Origin: Ottelia alismoides | Taxonomy: Eukaryota; Streptophyta; Magnoliopsida; Alismatales; Hydrocharitaceae | Reading direction: 5' to 3' | DNA: 64,000 nucleotides | NCBI GenBank assembly: GCA_037367405.1 | Contig: JAZKJV010006938.1 | Coordinates: 62,001 to 126,000 of the forward strand | Shown: in pieces, positions 42,808 to 55,279 of the stretch | Layout: every line of letters begins with the position of its first letter | Position numbering within the stretch: position 1 is the stretch's first letter | Position numbers and translations under genes: made by a program | Notes under the pieces: generated by a model | Databases searched by the model: none | Told to the model about the DNA's origin: nothing | What the model saw: the letters and a program-made list of their open reading frames with translations, nothing else

Positions 42808-44880
42808 ATTGACATTCGATTCTCACCACACCTCCCACCCTGATATTGTTCCTGGGAGGGACTAAAATTCAAGAGCTTGTGAGGAATTGGAACTTGTTTA
42901 TAAAGATCATTACAATTATTTGAGTGGTCTAATTTTTTGAGTCGGCAGTAATTCATGAAATATTTGAACCATATAAGGAGCCGACTCAGGAAAACTTTTA
43001 TGTCATGGATATCAGAAGGTGATATCAACATACCCAACCATCACTCACAAGGCCACTAGGAACCAGCTTCCTCGCCCAAAGCGTGTTATGAACCTACAAG
43101 AATTGGTTGATTTTTACGGGTCTGGAGAGGAACCCACAAATGCTACACCGGTTACTCATGACAGGGAGAAGAACTCTGACTATCCTCCTCCGATGCTTCA
43201 CACAAAAACAAACCGACCAAGAAAGTCACCTTTGATCTTAGAAACCAGGTGATTTCTGAAGAATCCTCATCTAATCTCGAAGTGGTTCATCAGGTAAGTG
43301 CAATAAGTGCAGTTGTGATCAAAAGTCACTTACCTCTTGTTGGAAATAGTTGAAGATCCTCTGCGCATGGCTGTTATTCTTCTGAAGATGACTCTGATGA
43401 TGACCGGTCCTCTTCATCCTCCCCTTCTTCACCACCCTCTACATCTCCATACTATCTTCCATTACACTCCCGCAAGAAGGTTCGTCGCAAACCTCCCTGA
43501 CCTTGTACATCTGTGAGTCTACTCGGATCCCCATATGTGAGCACTTGATCATACTTATGTTGACCTGAGCCCAAGTATAGGGAAACCGATATTATTATAT
43601 ATACATCACTTATATTCTTTCCTTCTAACCCTCGACCGTCCCAAGTCTCGATCTTATGATGTGATTAGGCCCTCAAAAGCCTAAGTATAGGAGGCGAGTC
43701 GACTTCTTTTTCGTTTCACTCAACTATGGTTGGTACAAGTTATGCCTACATCTCGCTTTATACCATGAGGACATAGCACAAGTTAAGTATAGGGGAGGTG
43801 TCTATATATATTCTATGTACTTTATCCATAACTCTACTTCAAGTATTTTCATTGAAAATCATGTATGTGTATAAGTTGTGTTTATTATACAAAATTCTTT
43901 GTGCAAATAATACTTTTGCAAAACTTTTATAAAATTTAAGTGGTATAACAAGTTTTTTAAAAAATCAATAAAAGAACTAAATTAGCTTAAGGTTTTATCC
44001 CTACCATTTTCACTATCACTCGAGATTTGTGGAATGAAAGAAACTCAGGTTTTTATGGTCCTTTGATTCATAGTTAATCGGCCTTACTCATTAGGGGATA
44101 GAACTTAATAATCCACACTTCCTAAGTTTGAAAGATGTGAGTGCTATATTGCATGCTTAATATCTACCTTTAAGAATATGATCGGCACATCATATACACA
44201 ACTGCATGATTGATGAGATGAGTTAATATTTTATTTGAGGGGTTGGTACTTGAGATTTGAGTCTATACATGATTTTCTGATGCCCGAGGATGGGATAAAA
44301 TCAATGAAGTCTTCAATAAACCTGAGTGTCAGCAAACCCTAGCCAATGCGCGAACAAATTCACATACTATCCTTTGATATTAACCCATGTGCCAGGGTGC
44401 GACAAAACATAATAAATTATTGATCAGTGTGCGCCAACTCTTGGTAAAAGCAGTGGATCAAGCCTACCAAAAAATGATGAAATGAAAAGGTGCTCTCAAT
44501 TACAAGTCAATCTCAAAGATCTTTAATCAAAGGCGAGCGCTCCCCAACCATTTTCAAAGTGTCTAATTAGACCAAAGCTAATTAAGACTAATGAGTCGAT
44601 CTAGTACCTAAAAAATGATGAAATGAATTCGACTCTCATGACTGTAGCACACAATAAAAGTCATATCTCTTATGCTATATGTATAAACAAAGAGTCTGAT
44701 GGTTAGAGAAGTTGGATTTCTTTTAACTAGAGTCATGTTGAGCTTAGAATTTTAGGATCACAAAAAATCTAGGATTCTTATTGAGTTAAGTCTTGAAATT
44801 CGCACATGCACAGTCAAGGATTTAACCTTCTAACTCACTAAAATTTGCTTGGGGACAAGCAAAGAGATAATTACAGGGTT
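42808..44880 (+). other. Spacer between protease remnant and LTR C
   Basis: About 2 kb lacking convincing genes. It includes phrases such as CCCAAGTATAGGG (43570) and AAGTTAAGTATAGGGG (43780) and ends with CTTGGGGACAAGCAAAG (44858-44875), typical of the 3' non-coding part of Tat/Athila-like plant elements. The frame at 43019-43252 (LPRPKRVMNLQELVDFYG) may be a degraded gag-pol tail. Confidence 0.5.
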
Positions 44881-47800
44881 TAATGAATATATGATTCATA
44901 TACTTTATATGGACATCTTGGCAAAATCTCCTTAATAATTCACCAAATAAACCCACTAAAATAAATTAATTAACATTCATTACTTGTGCATAAATGAGGG
45001 TTAAAATCTACAAATAAACAACCCTTATTTTTGGCCCCGATTAAGCTTATTATTTTATGTACACAAATCGATTATTTTAACCTAATCATTTCTCTAAATT
45101 ATTTTTTGATTAATTAACTAACTTAGCATCAAGAATTAAAACCCCGTAAAAATCAGAAAATCAAGAGAAAATACAAAAATATGACATTGTACATTTTGTA
45201 CATATTATATTTTTGACAATTTTATTTTGTCTTTTTCAACCTTTAAAAAATTAATAAAATAGATTAATTATGTATATATTTTTTATAAATTAATTCACTA
45301 ATTAAAATCAAATTGAACATACAAAAAATACAAAACACAAAAATGCAGTATTTTATTATATATAGAGTTCCTCCAAAAATATTTTTGTACAATTGACCTT
45401 TTTTATTTTGGGTCCTTCACAAAAGTTGTAGGTCTCGTTGCGACGAGCAACTTTTGTGTTGACTACTTTTTTCACTTGACTTCATTTATTACTTTTTTCT
45501 GAAATTTCTTTTATTTTTATTTATTTTTATATATTTTATTTTACTTTAATTTAATCAATAATTTTATTTTAATTTTATTTTAATATTATTTTATTTTTAT
45601 TTTTTTATTAAATTTTATTTTTAAATGTTTGTTTTTATTCCTTTATCTCTCTCTCTCTTCTCCCTCTTCTCCCTTCTCTCTCTACCTAACTTCTCTCTCC
45701 TCAATACACGTGACCCCCTGCCCTCTCTCCTCCTTATCCCTGGTCATGTGCTCTGCACGTGACCTGGTGTTAGTGCCCTCTCTCTCTTCCCCCGATCACG
45801 TGACCTATCTCTTCCCCTCCTCGCATGTTGTTACTCTGCCCAACCTCCCCGTCGTTACCGTTGCCACTCCCTTCTCCCATAACGCACGTCGCCCTCCTAC
45901 CACCCTCAGTCGTTACTCCTCGTCTTCCTATAAAGTTGACATCCTCACCCTCCTCATCCATCATCCGCCATTCTTGGGCTCAATCGAATAGGGTGAGAGA
46001 GAGATAGAGGAGAGCTCAGAGACTCGGTTGGTGACAGCAGCTATGACTCTTAGGTGAAGACTCCTCCGGCGAGATCAAAGAGACATCTCTCATTGTTATT
46101 GATCCCTCAGGAGTAGTAGAGCTTTGCCGACTCAACGTGACTGAGGTGACCACCATGAGGGCCCTTTGCTCCTCTATGCATCAGGTGATACCCGACCACC
46201 TCCAGGTACCTTCTTCTGTTACTTTTCTTTCGCCTTCTTGTTGTGTGAATCCAACACAGTAACTTCACTCAACACCTATATTCATCACCCTCAATCTGAC
46301 CTCCAATAGATTGCCTCATCTTCATTATCCCTCCGCTTTTGATCTACCTCTCGCAACTTCCTCACCCTCAGCTCGACGGAGCAGAGGTTTCGCACCTTAT
46401 CCACCATCATCAAGAAGGGCAACACCTTCTTATCTCTCGTGCTAATTACACCCAGGTCGAGTTTTGAGCTCGAGCCTCATCCCCCTTCATTTGCAGATAC
46501 ACCGGAGGATAGAGGGGCTTCCCGAGCTCCATCCAGCAGCTCCACCAGACATCAGACCAGGGCGTGTGTCGCCTAGTGTCAGGAGCAGCAACACTCGAGT
46601 GCAGAATGGCTCATCGGAGCACATTGGAGAAGGAAGAGGGATCACCCAACTCTAAGCTACAAGCATCGTCGGATCAAGAACTTCCTGCATCTCACCCATC
46701 CGTTTACACCCAATTTAAGGCCGTCGATCCACCTCCATTAGAAGCATCTGCACACACTACGAGGACATCCCTCAACCATCGGATCAGAAGAGAATGGATG
46801 AATCTGATTTCCCTCGAGCCAGCCTCCAAGTCTCGTGCCTCAGACCCCACCGAAGCTGGATCCTCATGCCACGTGGAGGCTCGGCTCCCAATCTCAATGC
46901 CTCCCGAGCCAGACCGGGTCATGTGTGATACATACGTGATATGGGCATTTTAAGAAGAGGTCCCAACACTTTTTAGATTTGCTATGAGGTCCGGTCATGC
47001 GCCTCACGTGCATGACTTGGGAATTTTTACACTTGTCCCTCTGACTTCTACTATTCACAAGACAGCCCCCGACGAGGGTAAATTTCAAAGGAATCTCAGG
47101 CAGGTTTTGATATTTGTAGATAAGTCCCCTCATGGACCATTTGGATGTACAAACTCTAGTTTTAGTGCATTTCAGTCTGTGATTTTACATTTTATCATAT
47201 CTTCTTCATTTGAACTATGATCTTAGAGCACAATATGTCGTTTTGAAGCTTATTATGTGCTCTTTCATTTTATATATTTTGTGGACTGGTCAAGAGCTCT
47301 TTATATCAAATATTATTTGAGGAGTAATTTGACATGCGTAGCTTGATTTTTGACGAATTTGTGCCATACTTTTCTCGGAAAATTTTTGATTTCATCTGCA
47401 AGGACTCGTTTGAGGAGGTTGGATTCGATTATATGTCTTTGATTATATTTGAGAAATTAATCTCTATAGGAGGTCAACCGAAGAGGAAGAATCAATTTAT
47501 GTCCCTAATAATTTATGATGTTAAAGTATGTTATATTTAAGGAGATATTTATAGGGAATTTCGAGTTCAAATATTCTTCGATAAAATCATTTTGTGGTCT
47601 CGTTAATTGCAGGTTTATTCATAGCTCTATTGACGTTCTTGCATGTAGCTTGGATTCGAATTGAATACTTATTCTTTTTCCCTGCGATCAGTTTTGGAGG
47701 ATATTTATTATTTTTTATTGGATTAAACATAAACAACATCACAGATCATGTGCTTATTTATCCCCTCCAATTGTTTTATTCGTATTGCATCTCTTTCATT

Positions 47801-47990
47801 GCATTTCATTTTCATTTTATTTTCTGACACATTTATTAACATTGCAATTATTTAATTATTAAAATTAATTTAAAACCATGTAACTAAAAATCAATGTTCC
47901 TTGTGTTCGACTTTGGCAGACTTGCCAAGTAAAAATTGTTCGACAATATTCAAGAATTGTGATTTTTGATCGATCGCTTTTCATCTCATA
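44881..47990 (+). repeat. LTR C
   Basis: Starts TAATGAATATATGATTCATA (terminal TG changed to TA). It carries the hairpin at 45421-45455, CACGTG motifs at 45707-45712, 45756-45761 and 45797-45802, and a TATAAAG box (45929-45935). A GC-rich transcribed zone follows, with CCACGTGG at about 46869 and a second inverted repeat containing CACGTG at 46994-47016. A T-rich tail resembles that of LTR A (shared ATATGTCGTTTTGAAGC / ATATGTCATTTTGAAGC). Open frames in the GC-rich zone are not supported as genes. Confidence 0.7.
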
Positions 47991-48757
47991 TACTACAGCA
48001 TCAATTTTAAAAAGGTGAAATACGCATTCGACAATACCTCACATAGCAAAACAGACGATAACGAAGAGAAAGGAGCATCAATAATCACCACGACGATAAG
48101 AGGAAGCAGGCCATCGACCACGAGAGGCTCGGCGGTGGGGAGTGGCGAATAGGGGTGGCGTGGGGGATATAGGGAAGAATGAAATGAGATGAGGCTCGTT
48201 GGGATTTGTTTTGACATGCCCATTGGGGACGGTTGTTATGATTGTCACTGATGATTACTTTAAGTGAAAATGTCTCTGCTACAATACGGGAAGAGTCACG
48301 ACCGACCCTATATATCTTGACGGGGCGGTTGCTAGTGATTGTCCCATATATATCATTATGGGACAGTCGCAAGAGACCTTCCCCTCTAGTCCGAGCACCC
48401 CTATCCTCACAATATAAGCGACGTTGGCATAAGCGTACAGGAGACCGTCAGAACCGTCCCCTTAAGCCCCTCGAGTGCTCGAAATTTCGCCAGTGATGGG
48501 GCGAGGGTCGAGGGGATGGTTGCTGGCAAGCGTCCCCTATGGTCCTAACACTTCATCCTCGTCGGATAAATGACGCTGGCAGAAGCATATTGGGAACGGT
48601 CGAAACCATCCCCTAAGGCATGATGAATGCACATCATTGGGCCAGTTATGGGGCAAGGGCAGAGACTCCTATAGCCTCCATCTAGACATCCATTTTTTAA
48701 CAGTTGTAGAATTATTGAAATCGACATTGTCTGATGGAGGCTGTAGGAGTCGTTGTA
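47990..48757. mobile_element. CACTA-type non-autonomous element
   Basis: The left end reads ACTACAGCATC and the right end, on the other strand, CGCTACAACGACTCC, both near the CACTACA termini of CACTA elements but degenerate. The interior (48220-48700) has repeated motifs such as GGGGACGGTTGT and GGGACAGTCGC in both orientations, like the array at 38385-38800. No transposase is encoded. Confidence 0.5.
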
Positions 48758-49162
48758 GCGCATAAAACTTGAATGACATAATGTATGAATATATTGATGA
48801 AAATCACAGAACTATTTTTAAAAAATAAAATAAAAAATAGGAAAAAATGGGACGGGGAGCCAAGTTAGCTCCCCGAGAGGCAGCCCCATTTTACCCATAT
48901 ATTAACTTCCTATAATACGTGGGGTATAAAAATAAAAAAACCCATCAAACCTGCTAAATCGTAGAAATGACAAAAATCAGCAAACCCCATCTAAACGACT
49001 AAAATGGTCAAAACCAAAAAGATCCTTAAAAATATGCGGATAACAAAATTCTACAGACATGTAGCTTGTATGTCCATACATATTTGTAATGATCATGCAT
49101 TTATATATGTATAAATACATGTCTATTCATATAATAGTTGACTTATACTCCAAGGATGCTTA

Positions 49163-49363
49163 GGGTCTGTTTGGTTGCTGGGTTAGAGTGGATTGGGGTA
49201 ACTTGATGGTAATAGTAGTTGTTTGGGATGGTTATGAGGGTTGGAGATGGTTGGAATAAAGAATGTGATGTGATGTCACTATGATTTGTGATAGAATTCC
49301 ATCTCAAGAAAAGAGAAGGGTAAATCGGGTTACCCTGGGGTAACCCGTTTACCAATCGAGCCC
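49163..49363. mobile_element. Tourist-like MITE, 201 bp
   Basis: Ends GGGTCTGTTTGGTTGCTGG and, on the other strand, GGGCTCGATTGGTAAACGG, flanked by TTA on both sides (49160-49162 and 49364-49366). It belongs to the same general family as 34531-34699. Confidence 0.75.
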
Positions 49364-49629
49364 TTAGTCTCTCTTTGTTCGTGTACGTACACACAGATGC
49401 ACATGCACATGTGTGTGGGGCGGTGGGGGAAGTACGTGCATGCACATATATTGCATCTAGTGTGTGTAGATATATTGATGCTTAGGTTTTTAATTCCGCT
49501 GTGTTAACTTTTACTCGATTTTATCTTGTTGTGTTAGTACGTGAATTTGCATTCAAGTTGTGTTTTATCTATTTTATCTATTGATCATCTATTACTCGAT
49601 TTTATCAATTATCTCTTTAGTTTCCTCTA

Positions 49630-50223
49630 TTCCAAGCAGATGAGGCATGTCCAGTATGCCACAAATCTTGTGTAGACACCTTTGGGGAGCATGTCGTTCA
49701 TTGCCGTGAACTCCCAAGTTTTAAATATAGACATGATCTTGTTTGAAATGTCCTCTAGATGTACTCAAGAAGGCTGGGGTTGTGTCAAAGAAAGAAGCAC
49801 CTGTGAATTTTTTACTAATCCACACGAAGGGAGATCCACACTCAGACCAACAGATGTTTTAATTTTTGGATGGGCTGGAGGAAAACATGCATGTGTTGAT
49901 TTGACTGGAGTGTCTCCATTAGTGGGTCTGATAAAAAGTGATTTTACTGCAGGATATGTTGCACATAAAGCTGCCCCAGCTAAAGTTGTTAAACATGAGA
50001 AGGCTTGTATTGACAATCACATTTTTTCACTCATTTCGGGTTTGATACCTCTGGATTCTTGGCGATTGAAGTTATAGAGCTCCTTAAGAGTGTTCAGAAA
50101 ATTATGCATGGCAATGTTATGGTTCTCAGGTCTATGAATGTTGTGTTTCGAAGAATTGGATTTGCCATCCAAAAGGGATTGACGGCGCAGCTTGTTGCCC
50201 GTCTCCCAACAATGTCTCTGTAA
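49630..50223 (+). pseudogene. C-terminal RT-associated zinc/endonuclease-like fragment
   Basis: Three frames join into the C-terminus of a plant protein family associated with reverse transcriptases. A CPVCHKSCVDTFGEHVVHC zinc-binding motif (about 49638-49694) comes first. A longer frame (49682-50077) has GRSTLRPTDVLIFGWAGGKHACVDLTGVSPL, and a last frame ends in MNVVFRRIGFAIQKGL and a stop at 50221-50223. The RPxDV and C-x-DLTGVS motifs resemble a restriction-like nuclease, but that is inference. Two frameshifts and lack of the upstream polymerase make it a fragment. I know the family only as uncharacterised retroelement-related plant sequence. Confidence 0.65.
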
Positions 50224-50976
50224 AATGATTTGATTTTATGAATTTAGTTTTTAAAATTATAATTATTTTAAATTGCCATTTTTTCACCATGAACCTAAAA
50301 ACATCGTAAATCACCTTCCCGAACTTAGATTCTTCGTAATTATAATCTACACCTCACAAACTTACTCTGTCTTACACTACAAATCTTATCGTTGCCTTTA
50401 ACTTTATTCATCCAATTGATTGGGTTAATCTCGAGTCAAACTGATCATAGGAAAAAGCTGGCAGTGGATCTTCCACCTCCCACTCTCATCCCTTCTCAGC
50501 CCCCGTTTTCTTCCTCTTCTTCTAATTTCCAAATAAAAAAAACTAACGCCATGACTTTTGTTCTCCAAATAGAGACTTGATCCAAGGGGATGGTCATCAA
50601 GGAGAAGGGAGTGGATCTTATGATGGTACAACACCTGTTGTAACGCAAGAGGACTGCTCGATGAGAATCGGACGGCCCTTGTCGGGGGCCAGGGATGGAT
50701 GGTGTGAATCTCGATGTTCATCGAGCGGCTCCTGCATTACAATAGAGGATCCGCTCTGCAAGTAGAGATCCTTTCCTTTTTTGGGATTGGAGCATCTGAG
50801 CTCCTCTCACGTGCAGAAGCTCAACTGGGCATCGCTGGAATTCAAATTTTGGCAGTGGCTTGCTGCGATGCATGCTATCTACACCGAGATATTCACGGCG
50901 GAGGATACAATCCTCTACGACTTCATCTTCTCCTCCTCCGAGTCCACGGGCAACTCATGCCACTCGCCACTCATTA
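50224..50976 (+). other. Unassigned sequence with a short open region
   Basis: An open stretch at 50781-50981 (LEHLSSSHVQKLNWASLEFKFWQWLAAMHAIYTEIF) looks protein-like in composition but matches nothing I recognise. TRIM 2 interrupts it. 50335-50400 is reminiscent of Mutator-like terminal repeats, without a partner. Confidence 0.3.
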
Positions 50977-51568
50977 TGTAACGTCTCGGGCTTAGGTCCC
51001 CGGTTCGTTTATCGAGGAAAACTGGCCCTGATAACTTGTTGGGTTCGGGCCCAGATGGACCCGTTGACAACCACCCAAAATGCTTAAGTCCAAGTTGTCA
51101 AGTAGTAATCCCCACCACTTATAAACCACACCCACACTTTGTGAGTTTTAGGTATGGCACTATGTTTGGGGTTGGGGTGTTACAACCTCCCCCGCTTATA
51201 TTCGCAACGTCCTCGTTGCGACATGGTCCATCACTTCTTCCCAGTGATAGTGGCGGCTGCACGCTCCGGGTAGCTATTTCCTCCAACCTCTTTGTAGGGG
51301 CGGCTCCACCTCTCGGGTAGCCCTTTCCACTATCAGAGAGAATTTGGCTCTGATACCATTTGTAACGTCCCGGGCTTAGGTCCCCGGTTCGTTTATCGAG
51401 GAAAACTGGCCCTGACAACTTGTTGGGTTCGGGCCCAGATGGACCCGTTGACAACCACCCAAAATGCTTAAGCCCAAGTTGTCAAGTAGTAATCCCCACC
51501 ACTTATAAACCACACCCACACTTTGTGAGTTTTAGGTATGGCACTATGTTTGGGGTTGGGGTGTTACA
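50977..51568 (-). mobile_element. Intact TRIM 2 (592 bp)
   Basis: Same family as TRIM 1. Two 208-bp LTRs (50977-51184 and 51361-51568) differ at only three positions. The minus strand carries primer site TGGTATCAGAGC (51347-51358, two bases from the LTR) and a polypurine tract GCGGGGGAGGT beside the other LTR. A perfect 5-bp target duplication CATTA flanks it (50972-50976 and 51569-51573). The 176-bp interior has no coding capacity. LTR identity near 98.6 percent (205/208 by eye) implies recent insertion. Confidence 0.95.
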
Positions 51569-52460
51569 CATTAAATCTCACCACCCAGACATGGAGTAAG
51601 TTCTGGAGCAAGGTTTCACCTTGAAGAGAACATGTTGAAATCGTCGGTGGAGTATAAGATGTTCTTTATGTTCGGAAAAGATGGCTCCATAGAGTAATCC
51701 CTCTTTTCCTACGCTAGGATTGTTGGTACCTCTCATACACGTTGAGGAGCTCTAGCATAATATTCTTGTCTTTGAGGCGACCGTTGACGACGACGACGAG
51801 TGTTCTTCTAGTATCGTTGTCGGCTCGAGGGTCATCGCTCATGGAGACGATGTGCCTGACCGCACAATGCAAAAGGGGACCCCCCCTGCAACAGCACAGT
51901 GGAGGGCAATGGTCGTGGTCCGTCGTCCTGCCCTGGCCATAGATTTGCTTGACATCATTGCCTCGACGAGGATGGAGGAGAGGAGTAGCTTTGAACTTAA
52001 TTTGTGTTTCATGTTAGATTTAGTTGTGACACAATCTAATTACATCTCTCTATTACCTGACACCACACAAGCAAAATATAGATTCCAACATGATACAATC
52101 AAAGTACCAAGAATAACCATGAATAGTTGAAACTTTAATCTTATTTCGAATCATTTATAAACCAACTACTAATTTGATACTCGTGCATTATAGTACTTGG
52201 ACAAGTTACATATATTATATGATTATCTACGCAACCGCGAACTTGATTTGAAAGTCAAACTTCGAAATCTGACCATTATGTCACCTTTTCCCTATTCAAC
52301 GAAGTTGATTTAAAAGTCAAACTCCGAAATTTGAGTTTAAAAGGCAAGCGCTGGACATATTTGTTGTTTGGGGTATTGATAATTAACCATGATAGTTAAA
52401 TGGAGTTGTCAATTTACATGTGATTATTTAGTATAGGCAATAATCGGTGTAATTTCACCT
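51569..52460. other. Unassigned 0.9 kb
   Basis: 51590-52130 has discontinuous open stretches (for example VEYKMFFMFGKDGSIE) but nothing recognisable; it may continue the sequence interrupted by TRIM 2. 52140-52460 is AT rich and featureless. Confidence 0.3.
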
Positions 52461-53126
52461 AAGGTTTTTGAAGTCGAACCGGAGACTGAATTGAAAATCC
52501 TAACAAAAAAGATGGATCGGATTGGACCATGGAATCAAACCGGTTCAACCATATGATGATGGTATTAGTTTTTAAAATCAGATTAAACCAAATCGGTAAA
52601 GAAAAATGGTTGAACCGCATAATTAACCCAGAATGGATTAGAACATATACAAAATACACACTCAAACGCACTTGAAATAAATATAAAATAAATAAATAAA
52701 TAAAACACCTTACTTTGTGCATAAAATATTTTCTGCAATACGCGACATTAAATGTTATTCATATAGATATAAAAAATATTCGAACAAAAAACTCTAGCAT
52801 AGTAATAATTTAATCGTATTTATTATCCACCCTTTCAAAAAGTTTGGTTGGAGTAGTTGGTCATTACTCTAAAATGGATTATAGGATGTCATGAGTTCAA
52901 TACACATCATAGCTATTATTATTTTAATATAGACTCGAATTTGAATTGTGATGGAGTGGTTCAATTTCGATCGAACCGAGTTGTAAATAGTCGATCAGAC
53001 ATGTGTTTCAACCAAAATTGTGCAATTTGACCCGAACCGTTAAAAGCGATTAATCGGACTAGTCCAGGCTTGGTTCACCGGTCCAACTAGTTGAACTGGC
53101 TGGGCCGGTCCAATTTCAATAACATT
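52461..53126. mobile_element. Long-TIR MITE candidate
   Basis: The left end AAGGTTTTTGAAGTCGAACCGG mirrors the right end (AATGTTATTGAAATTGGACCGG on the other strand). Many AACCGGTTCAACC-type words occur inside. No clear target duplication was found and no protein is encoded. Confidence 0.5.
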
Positions 53127-53144
53127 GCTTTCACACATGCTTTA

Positions 53145-54240
53145 TGTGGCTTCCGTATCCGAATAACATGAACCCGACTCGATCAAGGTTTATTTGATCC
53201 GATGAAACTATCAGTCGGTATGAAATGGCAAGAATCGGTCAGTAGATCATAAATCAAAATTTATTTGGAATCAATTGATCAAAAATCAATTGCATCGTAA
53301 AGCGTACCAACGAAAAAGCCACAATGCAATTGAAAGTCGTAAAAATAATCTGGGACCATCGGAAAATTTGCCTTGGTGAAAGAAGACAAATGAAATCGGT
53401 TTCTCCTCGATCTGAGGTCATTTGATAATTTAAAATCACAAAATTTGATCAAAAATCAATACTGTATTTCTTCATTTTATGTATCCATCTTAGATCTGAA
53501 AAGTGTGAAATTTATATTGTTTGATCATCATGCATAGACGATCGAAACGAGATATTGTACATCATAATCGGAGATTCGAGCTGCGAATACGAATGACTTT
53601 GGTGTCCCAAATAAAAGAGAGATAATGGTTTAGAAAAATTTTGGAATTGACAAATGTCAATTTCCGGCAGCCCCATTTAGCACTCAAAAACCTCTCCACT
53701 TGGCCCTCTACACCCCTCCATATGCCAACAGTCAAATCCTCCTCTCGTGGGTTATATGCACGCCCCCCCAAAACCCTATTTTCTTCCCTAATTCCTCTCC
53801 AAATTCCAATCGAGAAAGCCCTTCCCCTCATTTTCCCTATTGTTGGGCTCCTCCTGGCAGCCAATCGCTACTAGCAAAGGCAACAAATTATGTTGTTACT
53901 GCATGTGTAGCCATTGTTGCTTCTCTCCTAAGCAGTTGGGTGTTGCTGTTGAAGACCCCCTCGTTGGAGCAAGTTCTGGGTGTTGGAACTGACCTCTTGC
54001 TGCATGAACAACAGCCCAAGTTGCTGACCAAGACCCTTGGAGCCTTTAAACAACCACTATGACTGATGCTTCTTATTCTTGGACCAACCATCTGCTGCTC
54101 TAAATTCAAAGAACTACTACATGCCCTAGTTGCTATTGTTGCAGTGTCCTTGCTACTGTTGCATGCCAAGTTTCATCTCCAAATATAGGAGATCTAAGGT
54201 ACAAATAAACCCTCTTCTTGCTGCCATTTGTGTGCTTGTA
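53145..54240 (+). repeat. Chromovirus LTR, plus-strand copy (partial)
   Basis: It starts TGTGGCTTCCG and runs parallel to the minus strand of 17591-16300, with shared TTTGATAATTTAAAATCACAA and AAGGTACAA phrases. It is therefore a diverged LTR of the same family in opposite orientation. The right end cannot be defined. Confidence 0.6.
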
Positions 54241-55279
54241 CACATTCTAAATTTTGAAATGTCATTTTTTTAACATTGATCTCCATATTCAAAGGTTGAA
54301 CTTTCAGTGGAATTCATGTAAGTTGTTGCTGCTCCAACTATGATAATGGGTGTTGAAATCTTCCTGATTAGACTTGACATATACGTATCAGTTGTACGAA
54401 TACATGCTCTATCTAAGATGTCATAGAAATACATAGATGTTTAGAATGATCATTTTGTAAAATTTTATAGTAAATAATAATTGAACTATAATGAAGTATT
54501 AGATCAAGTCATGAACGTTGCACTTGATCTTCTGGCACTACATGTTGATTTTAATCGAGTCTATGCTTTTTAAATTCCAATTTTAGTGGGATATCACCTG
54601 TTGGATTCATGACTTGCTAGACCAACAAATCTAGTAACTATCTTCATGCTCTTGGATCTGATCTAAACTTCAGATTGTCCATGCAGTGTTGATCCATTTT
54701 ATCTATCTTCGTTTTTTAATAATGATGTTGGATCTTGTTGTTTTATATCAGTGTGTAGTATTTCGTTATGATAAATCTTGATATCAAGGAAGAGAGTCTG
54801 TTTATGCCTCTTTGTGACTTGTTTGTGAAGAGCTGTAAGCTTGTTAGAAAAGTTATCCAGTATTGGAATGAAAATCAAGTCAGTAGTTTTTGTTTCTATA
54901 TTAACTATCGACTGTTGAAATGAATTGAATTCATATTGCATGTTCATAACCATACGTGAACAAAAAAATAAAAATGCTTGTCAAACTTTTCAGACCATCC
55001 GCAATAAAATTAATCCATTTGCAATATTAAGTTATATATCCAATAATATGTAATGGTTGAGAAATAAACTAATCATGTGACATGTATGAACTTAAATAGT
55101 GGGGATTAGGATGCTTGTATGTGTGTACTCTGTATATACTGAAACATTAATTGATGTTGAATATGTAAACCATCAATTTTGGACCCAACTAGCACCATCG
55201 ACTTTTTTCAATCTACAAAAGTATGATTAACATGCAATTAAGTTTAAATTCACGACCTTGTAGGAGAGAATTGAAATAC
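54241..55279. other. Unassigned AT-rich 1 kb
   Basis: It lies where the rest of the LTR and start of the chromovirus leader should be, but I see no clear similarity, gene or terminal motif. Confidence 0.35.

Larger units (their letters stand above)
40720..47990 (+). mobile_element. Non-autonomous gypsy-type element (LTRs B and C)
   Basis: LTR B (40720 to about 41672, truncated) and LTR C (44881 to about 47990) are direct repeats in the same order: terminal palindrome, hairpin and CACGTG region. Between them are 3.2 kb with a gag-like linker, a protease-like segment and a spacer ending in a TTGCTTGGGGACAAGCAAAG stretch just before LTR C. No reverse transcriptase or integrase motif is present. 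It therefore resembles large non-autonomous derivatives of the Tat/Athila type. The right boundary is approximate. Confidence 0.65.

Noticed and set aside
50781..50981. Possible host exon before TRIM 2
   Set aside because: No recognisable domain, splice context or continuation was found; recorded only as unassigned.
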